Assembly (NCBI GenBank): GCA_021234155.1
Contig: JAJEKV010000056.1
Location: 3,147,330 to 3,211,329, forward strand
Direction: 5' to 3'
Origin: Isoetes taiwanensis
Lineage: Eukaryota > Streptophyta > Lycopodiopsida > Isoetales > Isoetaceae
Length of the DNA stretch: 64,000 bases
Shown: positions 44,890 through 57,364 of the stretch, piece by piece
Layout: each line of letters begins with the position of its first letter
Position numbering within the stretch: position 1 is the stretch's first letter
Translations under genes and position numbers: made by a program
The notes under the pieces: generated by a model
Told to the model about the DNA's origin: nothing
The model's input: the letters and a program-made list of their open reading frames with translations, nothing else
Database searches by the model: none

Positions 44890-46290
44890 ATTGTAGGAAG
44901 AGGTGAGTTCCTCCTTGTTATGTGAATCCGATTTTGCAGGCAATTATAATTTCAGGTGGTCCTATCTAATGTCTGCAAGGAGCTTTTATACTTTACTCAA
45001 GTTAATGGCTCCCCATATATCTGAGGTAAAATCTAAAAAATGGGTGAAAGAATTTGTCTATAAAGAGCAAGCTCTAGCCTTGTGAATTTCATTCCTGCTC
45101 AATAATTGGAAATGTTTTATCTGCTCCCACTTTCCCTTGGTGTCTCCACTGTCCACAAGTTTACTAAATCGTTGTGGAGATATTGTCATCAAATCTAAGA
45201 AGTTAGTGTATTAGAGCTTCTAATGGTGCAAGGTTGTGTAAGACTTTGAATCTATATCTGAGTTCCCGCATGTGATTGATGTCATTGATGGATCACACAT
45301 TCCATTTCATTATAGGTACACTCGAAGTAGATTATTGGTGCCGCCATGATTACTTCCACTCAATTCTGTTAAAGTGGTGTGTGATACATCTAAGATCTTC
45401 TAGAATTATGCAGTGCACCCTAGTGGAAGCAATCATGGTGCCGCCACGATTGCTTCCACTCAATTCTATTAAAGTGGAATGATTGTGGAAATATTGGCAT
45501 AAAATCTAAGAAATGAGTTTACTAGAGCTCATGAAGGTGCAAGATTGCAACTGATAATGGAAGACTTTGAATCTACATATGGGGTCCCGTTTGGGGTTGC
45601 GCTATTGGTGGAACGTGCATCATTGATGGATCACACATTTAATTTTGTTATAAGTCAGCAACTAGGTACACTTCAACAAGTTATTGGTGCCGCCATCACT
45701 TCCACTCAATTCTGTTACAAGTTGTGTCTGTTACATCTATTTCTAGGTTGTATATTGTACTGAACCTTGTATCACATGATGTGTCTTCATTGTCCTTAAG
45801 TATACTAGAACTGTTGTGGAGATACTGACATCAAACTTTAAAACTGAGTTTATAAGAGCTTTGGAAGGTATGCATGGGATAGTCTTTGCAAAGAAGCAAA
45901 GACCGACAAGGAAAGGGAAAACTTTTAAGAAGTATAAAAAGAAAGGCAAGCTCTTCTATTTTAAAGATAAATTTGCACTCCAAAAGTATCTAAGGAAATT
46001 AATCCTTCATAATACGCATAATAGCCCAATAGTCAGTCATGCGGGTTTCATGAAAACTTACTTCAAGATAAAAAGTAGTTAATTCTGGCATGGCATGAAG
46101 AAGGACATCGCCAACTGTCAGCAGATGAAGGCAGAACAACTTTGAATCGAGGTTGCAATCAATTATGGAAGACTTTGAATCTATATCTGGGATCCTGCGT
46201 GTGGCTCATTTTCTTAGTGGAATGCCCCTCATTGATAGATCACACATTCCATTTTGTTACTAGTAAGCAACAAGGTACACTCCAACCAAA
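44890..46290 (+). pseudogene. Decayed PIF/Harbinger transposase with internal repeats
   Basis: At 44930-45080 FRWSYLMSARSFYTLLKLMA PHI matches the start of Harbinger transposases (FRMS...F..LL..L.P.I). At 45244-45420 FPHVIDVIDGSHIPF and VVCDTSKIF match the DDE core (first Asp in the IDGSHIP signature). Stops interrupt it, for example within HDYFHS-like and KIF* segments. The stretch GACTTTGAATCTAYATMTG to GGATCACACATTYMATTT to GGTACACT recurs about 45244, 45560 and 46166, so the core was duplicated at least twice after or during decay. No intact gene remains. Confidence 0.65.
45930..46140 (+). pseudogene. Ty3/gypsy integrase zinc-finger fragment
   Basis: LRKLILHNTHNSPIVSHAGF, MKTYFKIKSS, stop, then FWHGMKKDIANCQQMK matches the H2C2 zinc-binding start of Ty3 integrases (H...H.SPI.GH.G..KT, then F.W.GM..D). 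One in-frame TAA; nothing else of a Ty3 element is adjacent. It is embedded between the Harbinger repeats. Confidence 0.6.
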
Positions 46291-46299
46291 CTATTACAT

Positions 46300-47575
46300 C
46301 CAATTATTTTAAATTAAATCTGGTTTGTTGGGTGCATGTTCACATAGGGGGTGACTCTGGGCAACAAGAGCTGTCGGATGGGTATATTTTGGACCGTAGA
46401 TAGCAATCCTCATGGGTATGCTCGTACAAGTTTTTTTATATTGTATAGCAAGACATGCGGAATACTATAAGGTTTCAGACAATGTACTAAATGGTGTTGA
46501 TTTCATACATTTATTATAATATTTTAAATGGGGCTTTCGTTGCCCTCCGTCACCCCTCGTGTGAATATGCACCCAAACCAAAGGGGGTCCTATGGTGAAT
46601 TTAATTTAAAAGAATAGGATGTAATGGCTTGCGTTAACTAAAAAAAAGTTTCCTCCTTCGGGGCCTTGGGGATGTTGTAGGGATGAATGAACGAAGTACA
46701 CAACATCTGTAATGGTATTATAAGATAAGATAAGACATATTCAAAGAGTTTCATTGATATGTTTATTTAAGAAATTAATTTAGAAAATGAAACAGAAAAC
46801 AACATATAAATTATACTAGTAGTGGTTGCTCGACGATGCCGGTCATAAACATGATTATAAATTAATGCAAGACATTTGGTTAGATTGATTATGTGATGTT
46901 AGATGGAGTGAAGAAATTAGGTATCGGAAATTATGATATTGTTCAAGTTGCGACATACCATATGAAGATGACATCAAGTTTGGATATGCTCTATTTTTGG
47001 CTGTGTAATGAACTTTAGATTTTATGCAAATGCTTTATGGATGGAATAGTGCCATGTAGATGTTGTTGCGAATGTAGATGTATGAAATTGGATGTTTAAA
47101 TTATTCTGAAAGTTTATTCTTATGGTGAAGTATTAAGTGTAGGCTTGTGATACTTTGTTGCACTACTTGTAGCATGAAGGGTCAAAGATATGTTTGTAAC
47201 GAGTTAAAACTAACCATTATTTTAGGTTGTTGCATGTGGATGGTTTTTGTGTAATGGAATCGTCTTTTTACTTATGCTAAAGCACCATTTATAGTCCGAT
47301 ATTTTGCAAGAAGGGCATTGTTGTTCTTAAAGTTGTGTATATTTGTTTGCGGGTTTTTGTGTGTTTTGAACATTCGTTGAAGGGTCCATTTTAGACTCTA
47401 AGTTCATTCAGAAAACTTTGAATAGAATTAGTAAAAAGGACATTATATCTGCTTAAAATGGCACATAAAGATAGCTAAGTGTGGAAACATGGAAATTGCA
47501 AAGGAAGACCTTCGTTATTCGGCCATTATATCTGCTTAAAATGGCACATAAAGATAGCTAAGTATGGAAACGTGA
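46300..47575. other. AT-rich intergenic stretch
   Basis: No gene. The phrase CATTATATCTGCTTAAAATG with its continuation is duplicated near 47440 and 47523. Confidence 0.45.
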
Positions 47576-47579
47576 AAAT

Positions 47580-50500
47580 TGCAAAGGAAGACTGCAGAAA
47601 CGTGAAAATAAAGTCCTATGATTCTATTAAGTAGAATTCCCTTGATCTTAGCATCCATCTCCCAGTCATTTTTGCCCCTTCTCCTTGTGCTCCCCGCGAT
47701 GGCACAATCTGCTCTGCCCTTTACAATGGAAGCATCATCTTTCACTATTGAAGAATCAAACTATGACTGATAAAAGTCCAAACGAGTCGATATTTACAGT
47801 CTAGTGCTTCAATTTGTTCCTCTAACTGAAATGTGCCCTCGTCCAATGCTTCGTCTGTTCGTCCAACAATTTCTCCAAGTGCCCCTCCATCATCTAACAA
47901 TCTCTCTAATATGGAGTCCAACAAGATTGATAGATGGTTTTTTGAGGGCCTATGTTGCTCTCTTCAATAAAGGACAATGATGCCTCTCTTCCAGAAAGCT
48001 AAACTGATCTTTCAGGTGAGAAAGATCGTCAATACCATCAAATTACTCATGGTCTTGTGGAAATAACGAATTGATGAATTGAAAAAGAAAATTGAGTCCT
48101 AAGATTCTATTAATTAGCATTCCCTCTTAGCATTTCCACATGGCAAGCATATAACTCCAGTCATTTTTCTTCCTTCTTTTCGTGCTCCTAATGATGCTAA
48201 TATGTTGCCTTTACGGTTGAAGCATTACTCTTCATTGTTAAAGAATCAACTCATATCTAAGAAAAGTTCAATCGAGCCCAAGGTTATGGTCTCGTGCTTC
48301 AACTATTCCTCCAGCTGCAATGTGAGCTCATCCAGTGCTTCATCTGTTCTTCCAACTGTTCCTTCATCATTGAATAATCTACCTGATGTGGAGTTCGACA
48401 ACATTGACAGATGATTCCTTGAGGAGTCTATGATGCTCATTGCAGGAAAGGATAATGAGACCAGTCTAGAAGATGACTTTCAAAGGGCTAATAAACTGAC
48501 CTTTGAGATTATGAAGGTCATCAATATCGATAAATTGCTCATGGATCGTGTAAAAACCTGAATTGATGAACTGAAGAAGAAAACAAACTCCCGAGATTCT
48601 ATTAATCAGTATTCCCCTAACCTTAGCATTTTCACGTGGCAAGCATGCAGCCTCTAGTCTTTTTTCCCCTTTCTTTTTGTATATCCAGCAATGGCGCAAT
48701 TTGCTCTGCCCTTCACTGTTGAAGCATCACCCTTCACATTTGAAGAATCGACAACCATGGCTGGATGATAGAGGGACAATTGGACCGTGACCATATTCTT
48801 GATTGGATTCTTTTCAACCATGGTCATCGATTCTTCAATAGTAAAGCGATATGCTTCAATATTGAAGGGCATAACAGATTGAGTCATCACTGCGAGCACG
48901 GTCATAAGGGAGAAAATGATTGCGGGCTGCATGCTTGCCACATGGAAATATTAAAGTCGGGGAAATCCTACTTAATAAAATTCCAGGACTCAGTTTTTTT
49001 TTTTTTTTCAGCTCATTAATTCATGTTAATATTAAAGCACTGAACCATCGATTGAACTTTTCACAGCTCGTCGATTCTTCAACAGTGAAGGGTAATACTT
49101 GAACAGTAAAAGGCGGAGCAAATTACGTCATCACTTGGAGCATGGACAAAGGGGATAAATGACTAGGTATACATGCTTTCCACATAAGAATGCTAAGGTC
49201 ACGGGAATGCTAATCAATAGAATTTGGGGACGAATTTCTTTTTAAATCAATTCGTGTTTTCGCACGACGATCTACATTAGCAATTTGATGGTATTGATGA
49301 TCTTCCTCATCTCAAGGGTTAGTAGCCCTCTGAAAAAAGATCATCTAGACTGGTCTCATTGTTCTTTGCTGCAATGCATAGCATATGCCCCACAAGCAAC
49401 CAACTATTAATGTTGTCAGACTCCACATCAGGCAGATTGTTGGATGATGGAGGAATAGTTAGAGGAACAATTGGAGGAACATATGAAGCATTGGATGAGT
49501 GAACGTTGTAGTTGAAAGAACAATTGAACTATCGGACCGTGACATTGACTCGATTGGACTCTTCTCAAGCATGGTCATCGATCCTTCAACATGAAAGAGT
49601 GATGCTTAAACAGTGAAGGGCAAAGCATATTGCACTATTGCAGGGAGCATAGGCAGAAGGGTAAGGGTTACATGTTTGCCACATGGAAACGCTAAGATCA
49701 AAGTAATGCTAATTTATAGAATTCCAAGACTTGGTTTTCTTCTTCATTTCAATAATCTGTGTTTTCACACGATCCATGAGCAATTTGACGAGTTTGATGA
49801 TCTTCCTCATCTCAAAGCTCAGTATTGCTGCAATGTATAGCATTGGCCCTTTAAGAAACCAGCTTTAAATATTGTTGGACTCTACGTCATGAAGATTATC
49901 GGATGATGGAGGGGCAGTTGGAGGAACGAATGAAGCACTGGACAAGGGCATGTTGCAAATGAAGAAACAGTTGAAGCATTGGACCGTGACCATGAGCTCG
50001 ATTGGACTTTTCTTAACTATGGTCGTGTAACGGACCCATGTGAGACTGCTCGAGTGGATCTTGGTGTCGTGTTCTCGAGACACCGGCATAATGGGTAGAT
50101 GCGACTACTCATATATAAACGTCTAGACGGTTTGTCCAGTTGGTTAAGAGCATGTCAGTTAGGAACGTTACATTTGGTATCAGAGCGGGGCTCGAGTTCG
50201 AGTCTCCATGGGAGCAAATATGACTCAGAATATTGTTGGACGGTGGGTTAACTTGGTCTTGGACACTACGGGATGGTGTGGTCTATGGTATTGTGATGCT
50301 TGAGGATGAGCATAGTTCTAATGGGAGAGATCGTAACAGACCCATGGGAGATCGCTCGAGTAGATCTGGTTGTTGCGTTCTTAAGACACCAGCATAAATG
50401 GGTAGAAGCGACTACTCATAATCGTCTAGACGATTTAACATGTCAGTTAGGAACGTTATAGGTCTATTCTTCAATAGTGAAAGGCAGAACAGATTGCGCC

Positions 50501-50850
50501 ATCAGTGGGAGTATGGGCTGAAGGGTGGTAAATGACTGGCATGGACATTGAACAGTTGAATGTGGATTATGAGAACAGGCATGTGGTAAATTAGAACAGT
50601 TGAACATTGGATTATGAGAGCATGGGCTGGATTAAACTCTTCTTCGCTATGATCATTGATTCTTCACAAGTGAAGGGTGATGCTTCAACAATGAAGGGTA
50701 GAGCAAATTGCGCTATTGCTGGAAGCACGTGCAGAGGGAAAAAAATTGACTGGGGGTTACATATTGCCACACGAAAATGCTAAGGTCAGGGGAATGCTAA
50801 GATCGGGATAATGTTATAAGGTCAGTGGAAATGGTAAGACCACGGTAAAG
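47580..50850. repeat. Cluster of direct and inverted repeat units, about 200-300 bp each
   Basis: Units in one orientation lie near 47590-47770, 48070-48260 and 48560-48770; units in the opposite orientation near 48800-49000, 49060-49320, 49540-49850 and 50460-50850. Landmarks: CCACATGGCAAGCAT or its inverse, GATTCTATTAATxAG, a cluster encoding no consistent ORF around TTCACTGTTGAAGCATC, and ATGGTCATCGATTCTTCAA. The orientation flips near 48785, giving a large imperfect palindrome. Confidence 0.75.
50026..50460 (+). mobile_element. TRIM-type miniature LTR retroelement
   Basis: Left LTR 50026-50172 starts TGTAACG and ends CGTTACA. Two bases later is TGGTATCAGAGC (50175-50186), the primer-binding site complementary to initiator Met tRNA. 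An internal part of about 160 bp ends in the purine-rich ATGGGAGAGA just before the right LTR (50332-50460), which shares most of the left LTR but has lost a segment near its 3' end. GGTCG precedes and GGTCT follows the element. No coding capacity, so it depends on other elements. Confidence 0.85.
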
Positions 50851-50860
50851 AAAAGGTCAA

Positions 50861-53010
50861 GGTGATGCTAAGGTACTAAAATGCCATTAATAGCAATTTT
50901 GATCAATCTACACCAAATTAATCACCAAAATGCCCTACACACCAAACTTAATTACCAAAATACCCCTTACATACCAAATTTAATTACCAAACTATGATTC
51001 CCCCATGGGATTATGCCATAATTCCGAAAGCTACTACCCCACATGAGGAGCTTTTCTAAAGGCTTCTTTCACTAAGGATCCTTTGTGTCCTCAATATCAA
51101 CCATGCTAAGTCACAATTAACCTATTTTTCTTAAGTTATCTTGTGAACTTCTTTTTTTGATCAGCTTCAAATGTTGTTGTCTTTGGCTCCCTTATAATAA
51201 AGCGGAGACACTAAAACAGAGGCACTAAAACCTCTTGGTCTCTTAATAGGAAAACCCAATGTTTCAATCTTCGTTAATAACCGTCATGTAGTTATCTGAT
51301 TCCCTACCCTCTTAAGACTTTCAAAGTCATAATCTCTAAGGGGTCTATGCCTCAAGGCAACGGATCCTCCACTTTCTACTTCAGTATCTAGAATTGTTCC
51401 CCGCGAGTAGGGTAACTCTTACGATATATGGACTACTGGTCTATATAATCTCACCCCTTCTAATCTATACACCTCGTCTTGATTTTTATCGGGACTTGGA
51501 ATTGCTATGTATTGCCCTCTTCTTGGTTATCCCTAAAGGTATAATCGCCAAAGTCATCGTACTCCTTCTTTTCTTCCATCAGGGGGGCGCGATATTTTAT
51601 ACATTTTTTTATTCATTGGTATCTAGAACCTTTGAGTAGTTAAGCTCTCATTATCGGTTATTCCAACACCGTTCCAACAATCCTCGGGATGTTTTTGAAT
51701 GTAACATCATCGTATATGCTAGACTTACTCTAGCTATTTTCACTGATTTAAACTCTTCTCATATCTCTTAGTACGACGTATCTAAGATAGTCAACTCTAA
51801 CCATTGGGATAGCTTGAATGCTTATCTCTGGTAAAGCATACCTAACCCAATATCTTCGTATATAAGCATATCATTATGCTTATTCTTTAAACCTTGTCGA
51901 GTAATATTTCACTCGCCTTGTACGAATATTCTACTATCTTCCAATATGATATACATCTAAATATCACAATCGACATCCATATCCTCACTAGTGTAGTATT
52001 TGATACTACTAAGTCCTTCCAACATCCACCATTCCTATCGTGTAACTATGTGCGATAGTAACACGTGTGAGCCAACTCTAAATCTAGATTCATAGTGATT
52101 CTTTGACATAGCCACCTAGTTATGTTCATACTTGCTGCAAATGTATATCGTCCACTCGTTATTTTGTACCATATACATGCTGTGGTTTTGACACCACACT
52201 TTCTAGACTCTCTAGCCTTAGTTGCCTTGGTCCTCAAGCTCTAGTCACAAATTCCATAGGGGCAGATGCGACCCTAAGTTCCTAATGGACATGTTTAACG
52301 TCTAGTATAAGAACTCTTATCTTCATTACTTCCGTATTCATATGGAATGTGAACTAAAAGTTCTATTATACACCCTATCTTTTTCTAGTTATGTTTTACC
52401 ATTTAATGGTCCTAGTACGCATATACCAACACGGAGCTACTCCTCGGGATACACACACGATACCAAGTCCAGAGCATATTCTCCTTGCTGAGATGTTCAT
52501 TGGGCACCTACCTTGTTCCTACTCCAGACTTTAGTCTATTCAAAGTGTCCCTCCAAACTCTCTATATTTGAAACGTTGTTTACAACTACTCTCAAGTTCC
52601 TCTTGTCTCACACTTGTCATGTGGGTACACGACTTAACATACCTTGCAGCTTTTAGATGGTTGCGCCTACTCCTACCAATTGTCGTCTTCTCTTGACCTT
52701 GTGTGGAAACTACGTTCCACACTATTGTCCAGTCTGTTATTCGGCATCTCGATGCTCCCAGCAGACATAAGATGTGTCCATTTCCTTAATTTATATCATG
52801 CATGATGGTTATGCATTTGACCAACGTCATTAAACGTATCCACGTGGCTACGTGGTCTTCTTAGTCGTCTATAACCTTGTGTCTTTATACTTATCCTACT
52901 CAATCTATAGTAAATGCCTCAAGAATAGAAGTTTAAATTTAACAAAGAGATTATAGAAGTCACAATCATCATTGAATTGGAGCCCTATAACTACATGCAT
53001 TGTATCTCTT
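50861..53010. other. Non-coding, possibly a very old element interior
   Basis: Short overlapping ORFs on both strands only. The ends of this stretch (50880-51000 and 53160-53440) are inverted copies of a sequence built on GGTAATTAAATTTGG and GATCAA(A/T)(A/C)TT, so the whole may be one decayed inverted-repeat element. Confidence 0.4.
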
Positions 53011-53013
53011 CCA

Positions 53014-53253
53014 TTAACCGTCCATAAAGGTATTCCTCTTCTCTACATCTTCTTCTGTTGTGCGCACGCGTTTAGGTTTTGGACGTTCAAGAGGTATGCG
53101 TGTGGCTGGTGGTAACATACCTCCAATAGCATCATCGTGCACTGGCTCCTTATAAGTGTCACAACAAGACTGTGTAGGGGTATTTTGGTAATTAAGTTCA
53201 ATATATAGGCCATTTTGGTAATTAAATTTTGGTATATTGATCAAAATTGGCAC
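53014..53253 (-). pseudogene. Possible Mutator-like transposase C-terminal fragment
   Basis: GMLPPATRIPLERPKPKRVR followed by an acidic stretch resembles the PP..R.PGRPKK.R linker that precedes the zinc knuckle in MULE transposases. The expected knuckle is not found after it. Low confidence. Confidence 0.3.
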
Positions 53254-53440
53254 GTAATGCCATTTTGGTAATTAAATTTGGGTAGATTGATCAAAATTGG
53301 TACGTAATGCCATTTTGGTAATTAAGTTTGGTGTGTAGGAGCAAATTGGTATATTTATTTGTATATTTATTGGTAATTTTGAAACTCATAAAGGCATTTT
53401 GGTAATTACATAAACTCGAGGGGCATTTTGGTAGTTTTCC
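53160..53440. repeat. Tandem repeats of CATTTTGGTAATTAA
   Basis: Five or six units of about 55 bp containing CATTTTGGTAATTAARTT and TTGATCAAAATTGG. Inverted relatives lie at 50880-51000. Confidence 0.8.
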
Positions 53441-54338
53441 TATTTAATACAGCAACAGTGCAAATGAAAATGATAGAGATCATACAGATTTAAGTGGTTA
53501 TCCATGATGAAGCAGTTATCTCTAAGTGGTTAGTATGGCTGAACAAAGACAATTACTTTTGGGCTATGGATGGTGGGATTGTCAAGAGGGGCAAAATATA
53601 GCAAAAAAGCACTTTGAGATGTTTGAGAACTACAAAGGTAATTATACAGCTCTGGGAACAAAGCCGCATACAGTAACATATTTTTTATAACGTAAAAAAC
53701 TTGAAGGACTCGTTTCTTTTGCAATCCCGAACGTATGAATGAAGTTGTTTCTTTTGCAATCCCCAACGTATCAATGAAGTTAGATCTGTTACGACCTTTA
53801 ATTGATTTGCAAACTTCTTTCCTTGGCAGCCGGACCCCTAATACGTAAGGCACAACTGTGCATCAAATTGAATGCACCTTCTGAATTACATTGCTTAAAA
53901 GCAGTCTTTTCAAGGATGTTCAAAGCATATAAATAGATACCTTGATGGGGACGTATTTAGATACAAATGTGCAATACTTGCAACATAACAATAGCACATC
54001 AGATAATCATTGAAATTTTAGGAGCAACAGGGCCAACTGTGCTCCCTGTTTGGTTAAATTTCAGGTTCCCACCATGCTGACCCATGTTACATACCTAATG
54101 CACCTTGACAGGCCGGTAGAAAGGCAAAGTGCTAAATCAGAAGTATGCCAAAAATCTGCAATAGAGCAAAATGATTTTTGAGGTCTTCCCAAAGTACAAG
54201 CAAGATCAATCTGAAATGCAATTGATGCTTAAGCATACCTCCGATCAATTGCATGATCATTCCTTGCAGCATCCATTTATGGTTAATGGAGTCATTCTAA
54301 CTTCGTATTCATAGAGCTTTGAATAAAAAACAAGTGGC
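53441..54338. other. 3' flank of the zinc-finger gene
   Basis: A minus-strand ORF of 107 codons (53853-53530) has no recognisable content. A 35-bp phrase with TTTCTTTTGCAATCCC is duplicated near 53716 and 53751. Confidence 0.4.
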
Positions 54339-56205
54339 TCAACCCTTGAATGGCCTATAACCCAGGACAGATTGATTATTCCAATGCCTCCCTTCGTCTT
54401 CAAATTTTCTTTTCCCAGTAGATATTTTAATGGCCTCCACTACATCATCAGCCTTCTCTGGTGCTTTTGCCATCTTATGTCTGCCACAAGCATGTGAAGA
54501 TAAGTACATTTAGGTCAATACGTAGAGAAACATAGTTCCAGCTTACCTAAGAGTGGCAGACATCTCCTTCCCATGTTGTGTGATCATGTGTTGCTTAAGC
54601 ATCCTTCCTATTAAGTATGATATATTAATCTCAAACCACCCTTAAATACAGGAAAAGAAAACAGGGACTTGCAATCACGCTTCTAGTATCTCAGTCTGCC
54701 TAGCAACTTTGACAATTTTAAGCTGACTTCACTCACAAGGCATCAAGGGTAACAGGTACTGGAACAACTCTTGGGCCTGGTCCGACAAACTTGGCCCAGA
54801 GATGTCAGTTTGTTGCAAAAATCGTGTGGATGCATGCCTTCATGATCCGGTCGAATGTTCTTCATGTTAACAGGAGGTAACTCATACAGGCAAAATATGA
54901 CAAAGTGTTCAAGAAGTCGTCAAAAAATAACATTTTGAATGGGGTATGCACTGGCTCATGGGAACATGCTAACTTGCCTCTATCCAGCTAGTGAAGTCAG
55001 TTAATACCCAGCCCCCAAGTGTTCCATTGAATACAATATAAAAGGTCATCAGCAAGAGAAATCTTAGAAATGCAAAAGCACATGAAGATACCACACTTCT
55101 GGTTTCTATCCAATTCTCCAATTCTACAGCCAACAGGTATGTGGTAGTATAATAGAGGGTATAAGCATATTCTGTAACCCCCAAAAAAAAAAGACCAAAA
55201 AAAAAAAGGAGGAGTACATTAGTGTAAAGCCTTGATTTCACTTTATTTCATACCTGTTGCCTGAAAAGAGCAACCTTCTTCTTCACATTTTATGTGAGAT
55301 CTCAGATGTGCAGATTTCTGAGAAGGGTTTTTAAACTCTTTCTCACACGGCTTACAATACAAAGGAGACTCATCTTTTGAACTGCATAACATTTGTACCA
55401 TCATTACATGTTCAAGTATAAGGGAAATAAAAAAGAGTATTCTAGAGTATTCTGACCTTGGCGGAGCAGTTCCCATACCACCAGTCTCTCCAGCATCATG
55501 ATCTCTATTTCTGTCCCCTGCCATTCTATTAAAGGCATACTCAGTTGCAGCACCACTTTCTTCCACTTTCCGAGGTCTGCCTAATAATGAAGGCGCTTCT
55601 AAAGACCCATTAGAACGGACAGATCTTGACATGCTCCTACCCCCTTCATATGTTCCATTTGATTGAAGAGCCATTTCAAAATCAAAGTGGGCTCTAGACT
55701 TCCGGGAAAATGAATCATCACCGTACTGTTGATTGGACCAGGAGTCGTGCAATATTCGTAAATCATAGGGTTCCTGGTAAATTTATGATCTCATATTAAC
55801 AACTACTCAACGAATAGCCTTAATATAAACGTTTCGAATAGACGAGAGCACCAAATTCCTTACCTGAGAAGAGAGGCTAGGAGATCCTTCTCTAGCTCTA
55901 TCTGAAGCACTTAATGAGGCCCTTCCGGCAAGCATTTGGGCAGGCAAAGAAAGCTCATAATCATAATCCAATATGTCATTTAAACGGGCAGTAGCAACCT
56001 TCTGAATCTGAACTTGCGCATGTGGGTGCTGCTGATTTGCAGAAATCTGCTGAGAATATTGGGATTGAAGATGACCCATAATTCCATGAGTTTGTTCTAA
56101 GGCTGCTGCCTCCGCTGCAGCTGAAGCTGTAGATCTTCTCTTTGTGGGGGATTGACGAGCACGAACCTCGCGTCCTCCCTCGAATCGCATGCGCTGGGCC
56201 TCCAT
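54339..56205 (-). CDS. C2H2-type zinc-finger protein, NUFIP1-like finger
   Basis: Five exons on the minus strand, 56205-55864, 55773-55457, 55381-55254, 54607-54547 and 54480-54339, join in frame with consensus splice sites to a 329-residue protein. Residues 1-220 are polar, with a basic start (KRRS), an alanine-rich helix and a glutamine- and histidine-rich segment. Around residues 225-275 is a finger pair: CKPCEKEFKNPSQKSAHLRSH, then IKCEEEGCSFQATG and H-x4-H in LKQHMITQHG. The C..C..FKN..H...H.KC...GCSF pattern resembles NUFIP1, a box C/D snoRNP assembly factor, but the R-E-E-R-R-K-N-Y-P-T region that follows in NUFIP1 is not visible, so family assignment is tentative. The C-terminus is basic (TGKRKFEDEGRHW). 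Apparently intact. Confidence 0.75.
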
Positions 56206-57360
56206 CTTTGGGACCTAAAAACTTTTCTTTTTTTCTTCTTGATCTGCTCCAGAGGCCTCTACGGTGATATAGTGAAAAGAAATACGTAGAGTATTTTCGG
56301 GCAAGCTTTTTTATATGGTAGTATAGGTAAAAGGTTTTTTTCCTGACTTCTAAGAGATCCTTGCCACGTGGCGCAATTTCACACGTCGCCCTGTTATAAT
56401 GCTAGATATTCAAACACAATGTTAGAATAAATTCTCGTGATGAGGACTCGTGATTAGGTTTCCCAATGAGGATTCGAGGCGGCGGATGCAGGTGGCACTT
56501 TTCTTTGCAAAAAAACTCTTGGTCGTCGTATGGTTTTACTTCTTAGTATGATCTGCAAACAAGCGATTGCAGATCCGATTTTTCTTATTGCCACGATCTT
56601 TCCAGTCCAGAGTGTTTCGTTTTGTGAATTCGTCTGCAGGTGGGAGAAGAGCAAGGGATGGATCTGCCGCAGGCGTGGGAGCAGGGTGTGTTGCTTGCTT
56701 CTTTGGATTGTTGGCCGGTTGTTCTTAGAAAATAGGATCATCCATTTGCTTATGTGATTGTTGCAAAGAAGGCTTTACAGAAGGAATTTTGCACATATCT
56801 TCCAATTTACTGCACAAATTTTGTAATTGCTTGTAATTTTTATAGAGGGAGTGGGCTACTGTACATTGCTTCTATTCTTTGGGTGTTAGTGTAGAGAGCT
56901 TAACATAAGGAATTCTGTATATTAGAGTAGAAGGATTAGCCTGTTTCTTTGTCTGTTGCTTCGAATCTGAGGCTTCGATGATTCTAAATCTGGCTTCGTG
57001 CATGTGGTCTCTACGTTGGCTGGAGCAAAGAGCTCTTTCTGATTTGGGTTTTGGCACGTGTACGGTGTGTTGACCCATGTGCATCAGACTATTGGCGGAA
57101 ATTTCACATCCAACGGCTGAGGACTTCTTGAGTTTTTTTTTGAAAGCAATTAGAGTTGAATAACAATTAGAGTAGCAATATATAGGCACACCAAAACACC
57201 AGATAGGCTTTTCATTCATCACAGCAGCAGTATACATTGGGTTTTTATTTTTCGAAGTGAGTGGGGTAGTCGACCATAGGCACAATATCGGACTACCCCG
57301 TATCAAGAGAAAATGACAATAATATCATAATAGAGCGAGGCAAAGATAAGAAAAGTGGCG
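56206..57360. other. 5' flank of the zinc-finger gene and non-coding sequence
   Basis: No TATA box identified with confidence. ORFs at 56454-56741 and 56872-57306 show no recognisable domain. Confidence 0.4.
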
Positions 57361-57364
57361 ACAG

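Noticed and set aside
47580-50850. Possible CRISPR-like array because of repeated phrases
   Set aside because: Units are long, diverged and in both orientations, with no regular spacer; eukaryotic repeat.
51394-51639. Plus-strand 81-codon hydrophobic ORF
   Set aside because: No start context, no homology recognised and no coding-like continuation; it lies in decayed non-coding sequence.
54969-55241. Minus-strand 90-codon ORF with apparent membrane segments
   Set aside because: It falls within the intron between exons 3 and 4 of the zinc-finger gene and starts in intronic T-rich sequence.
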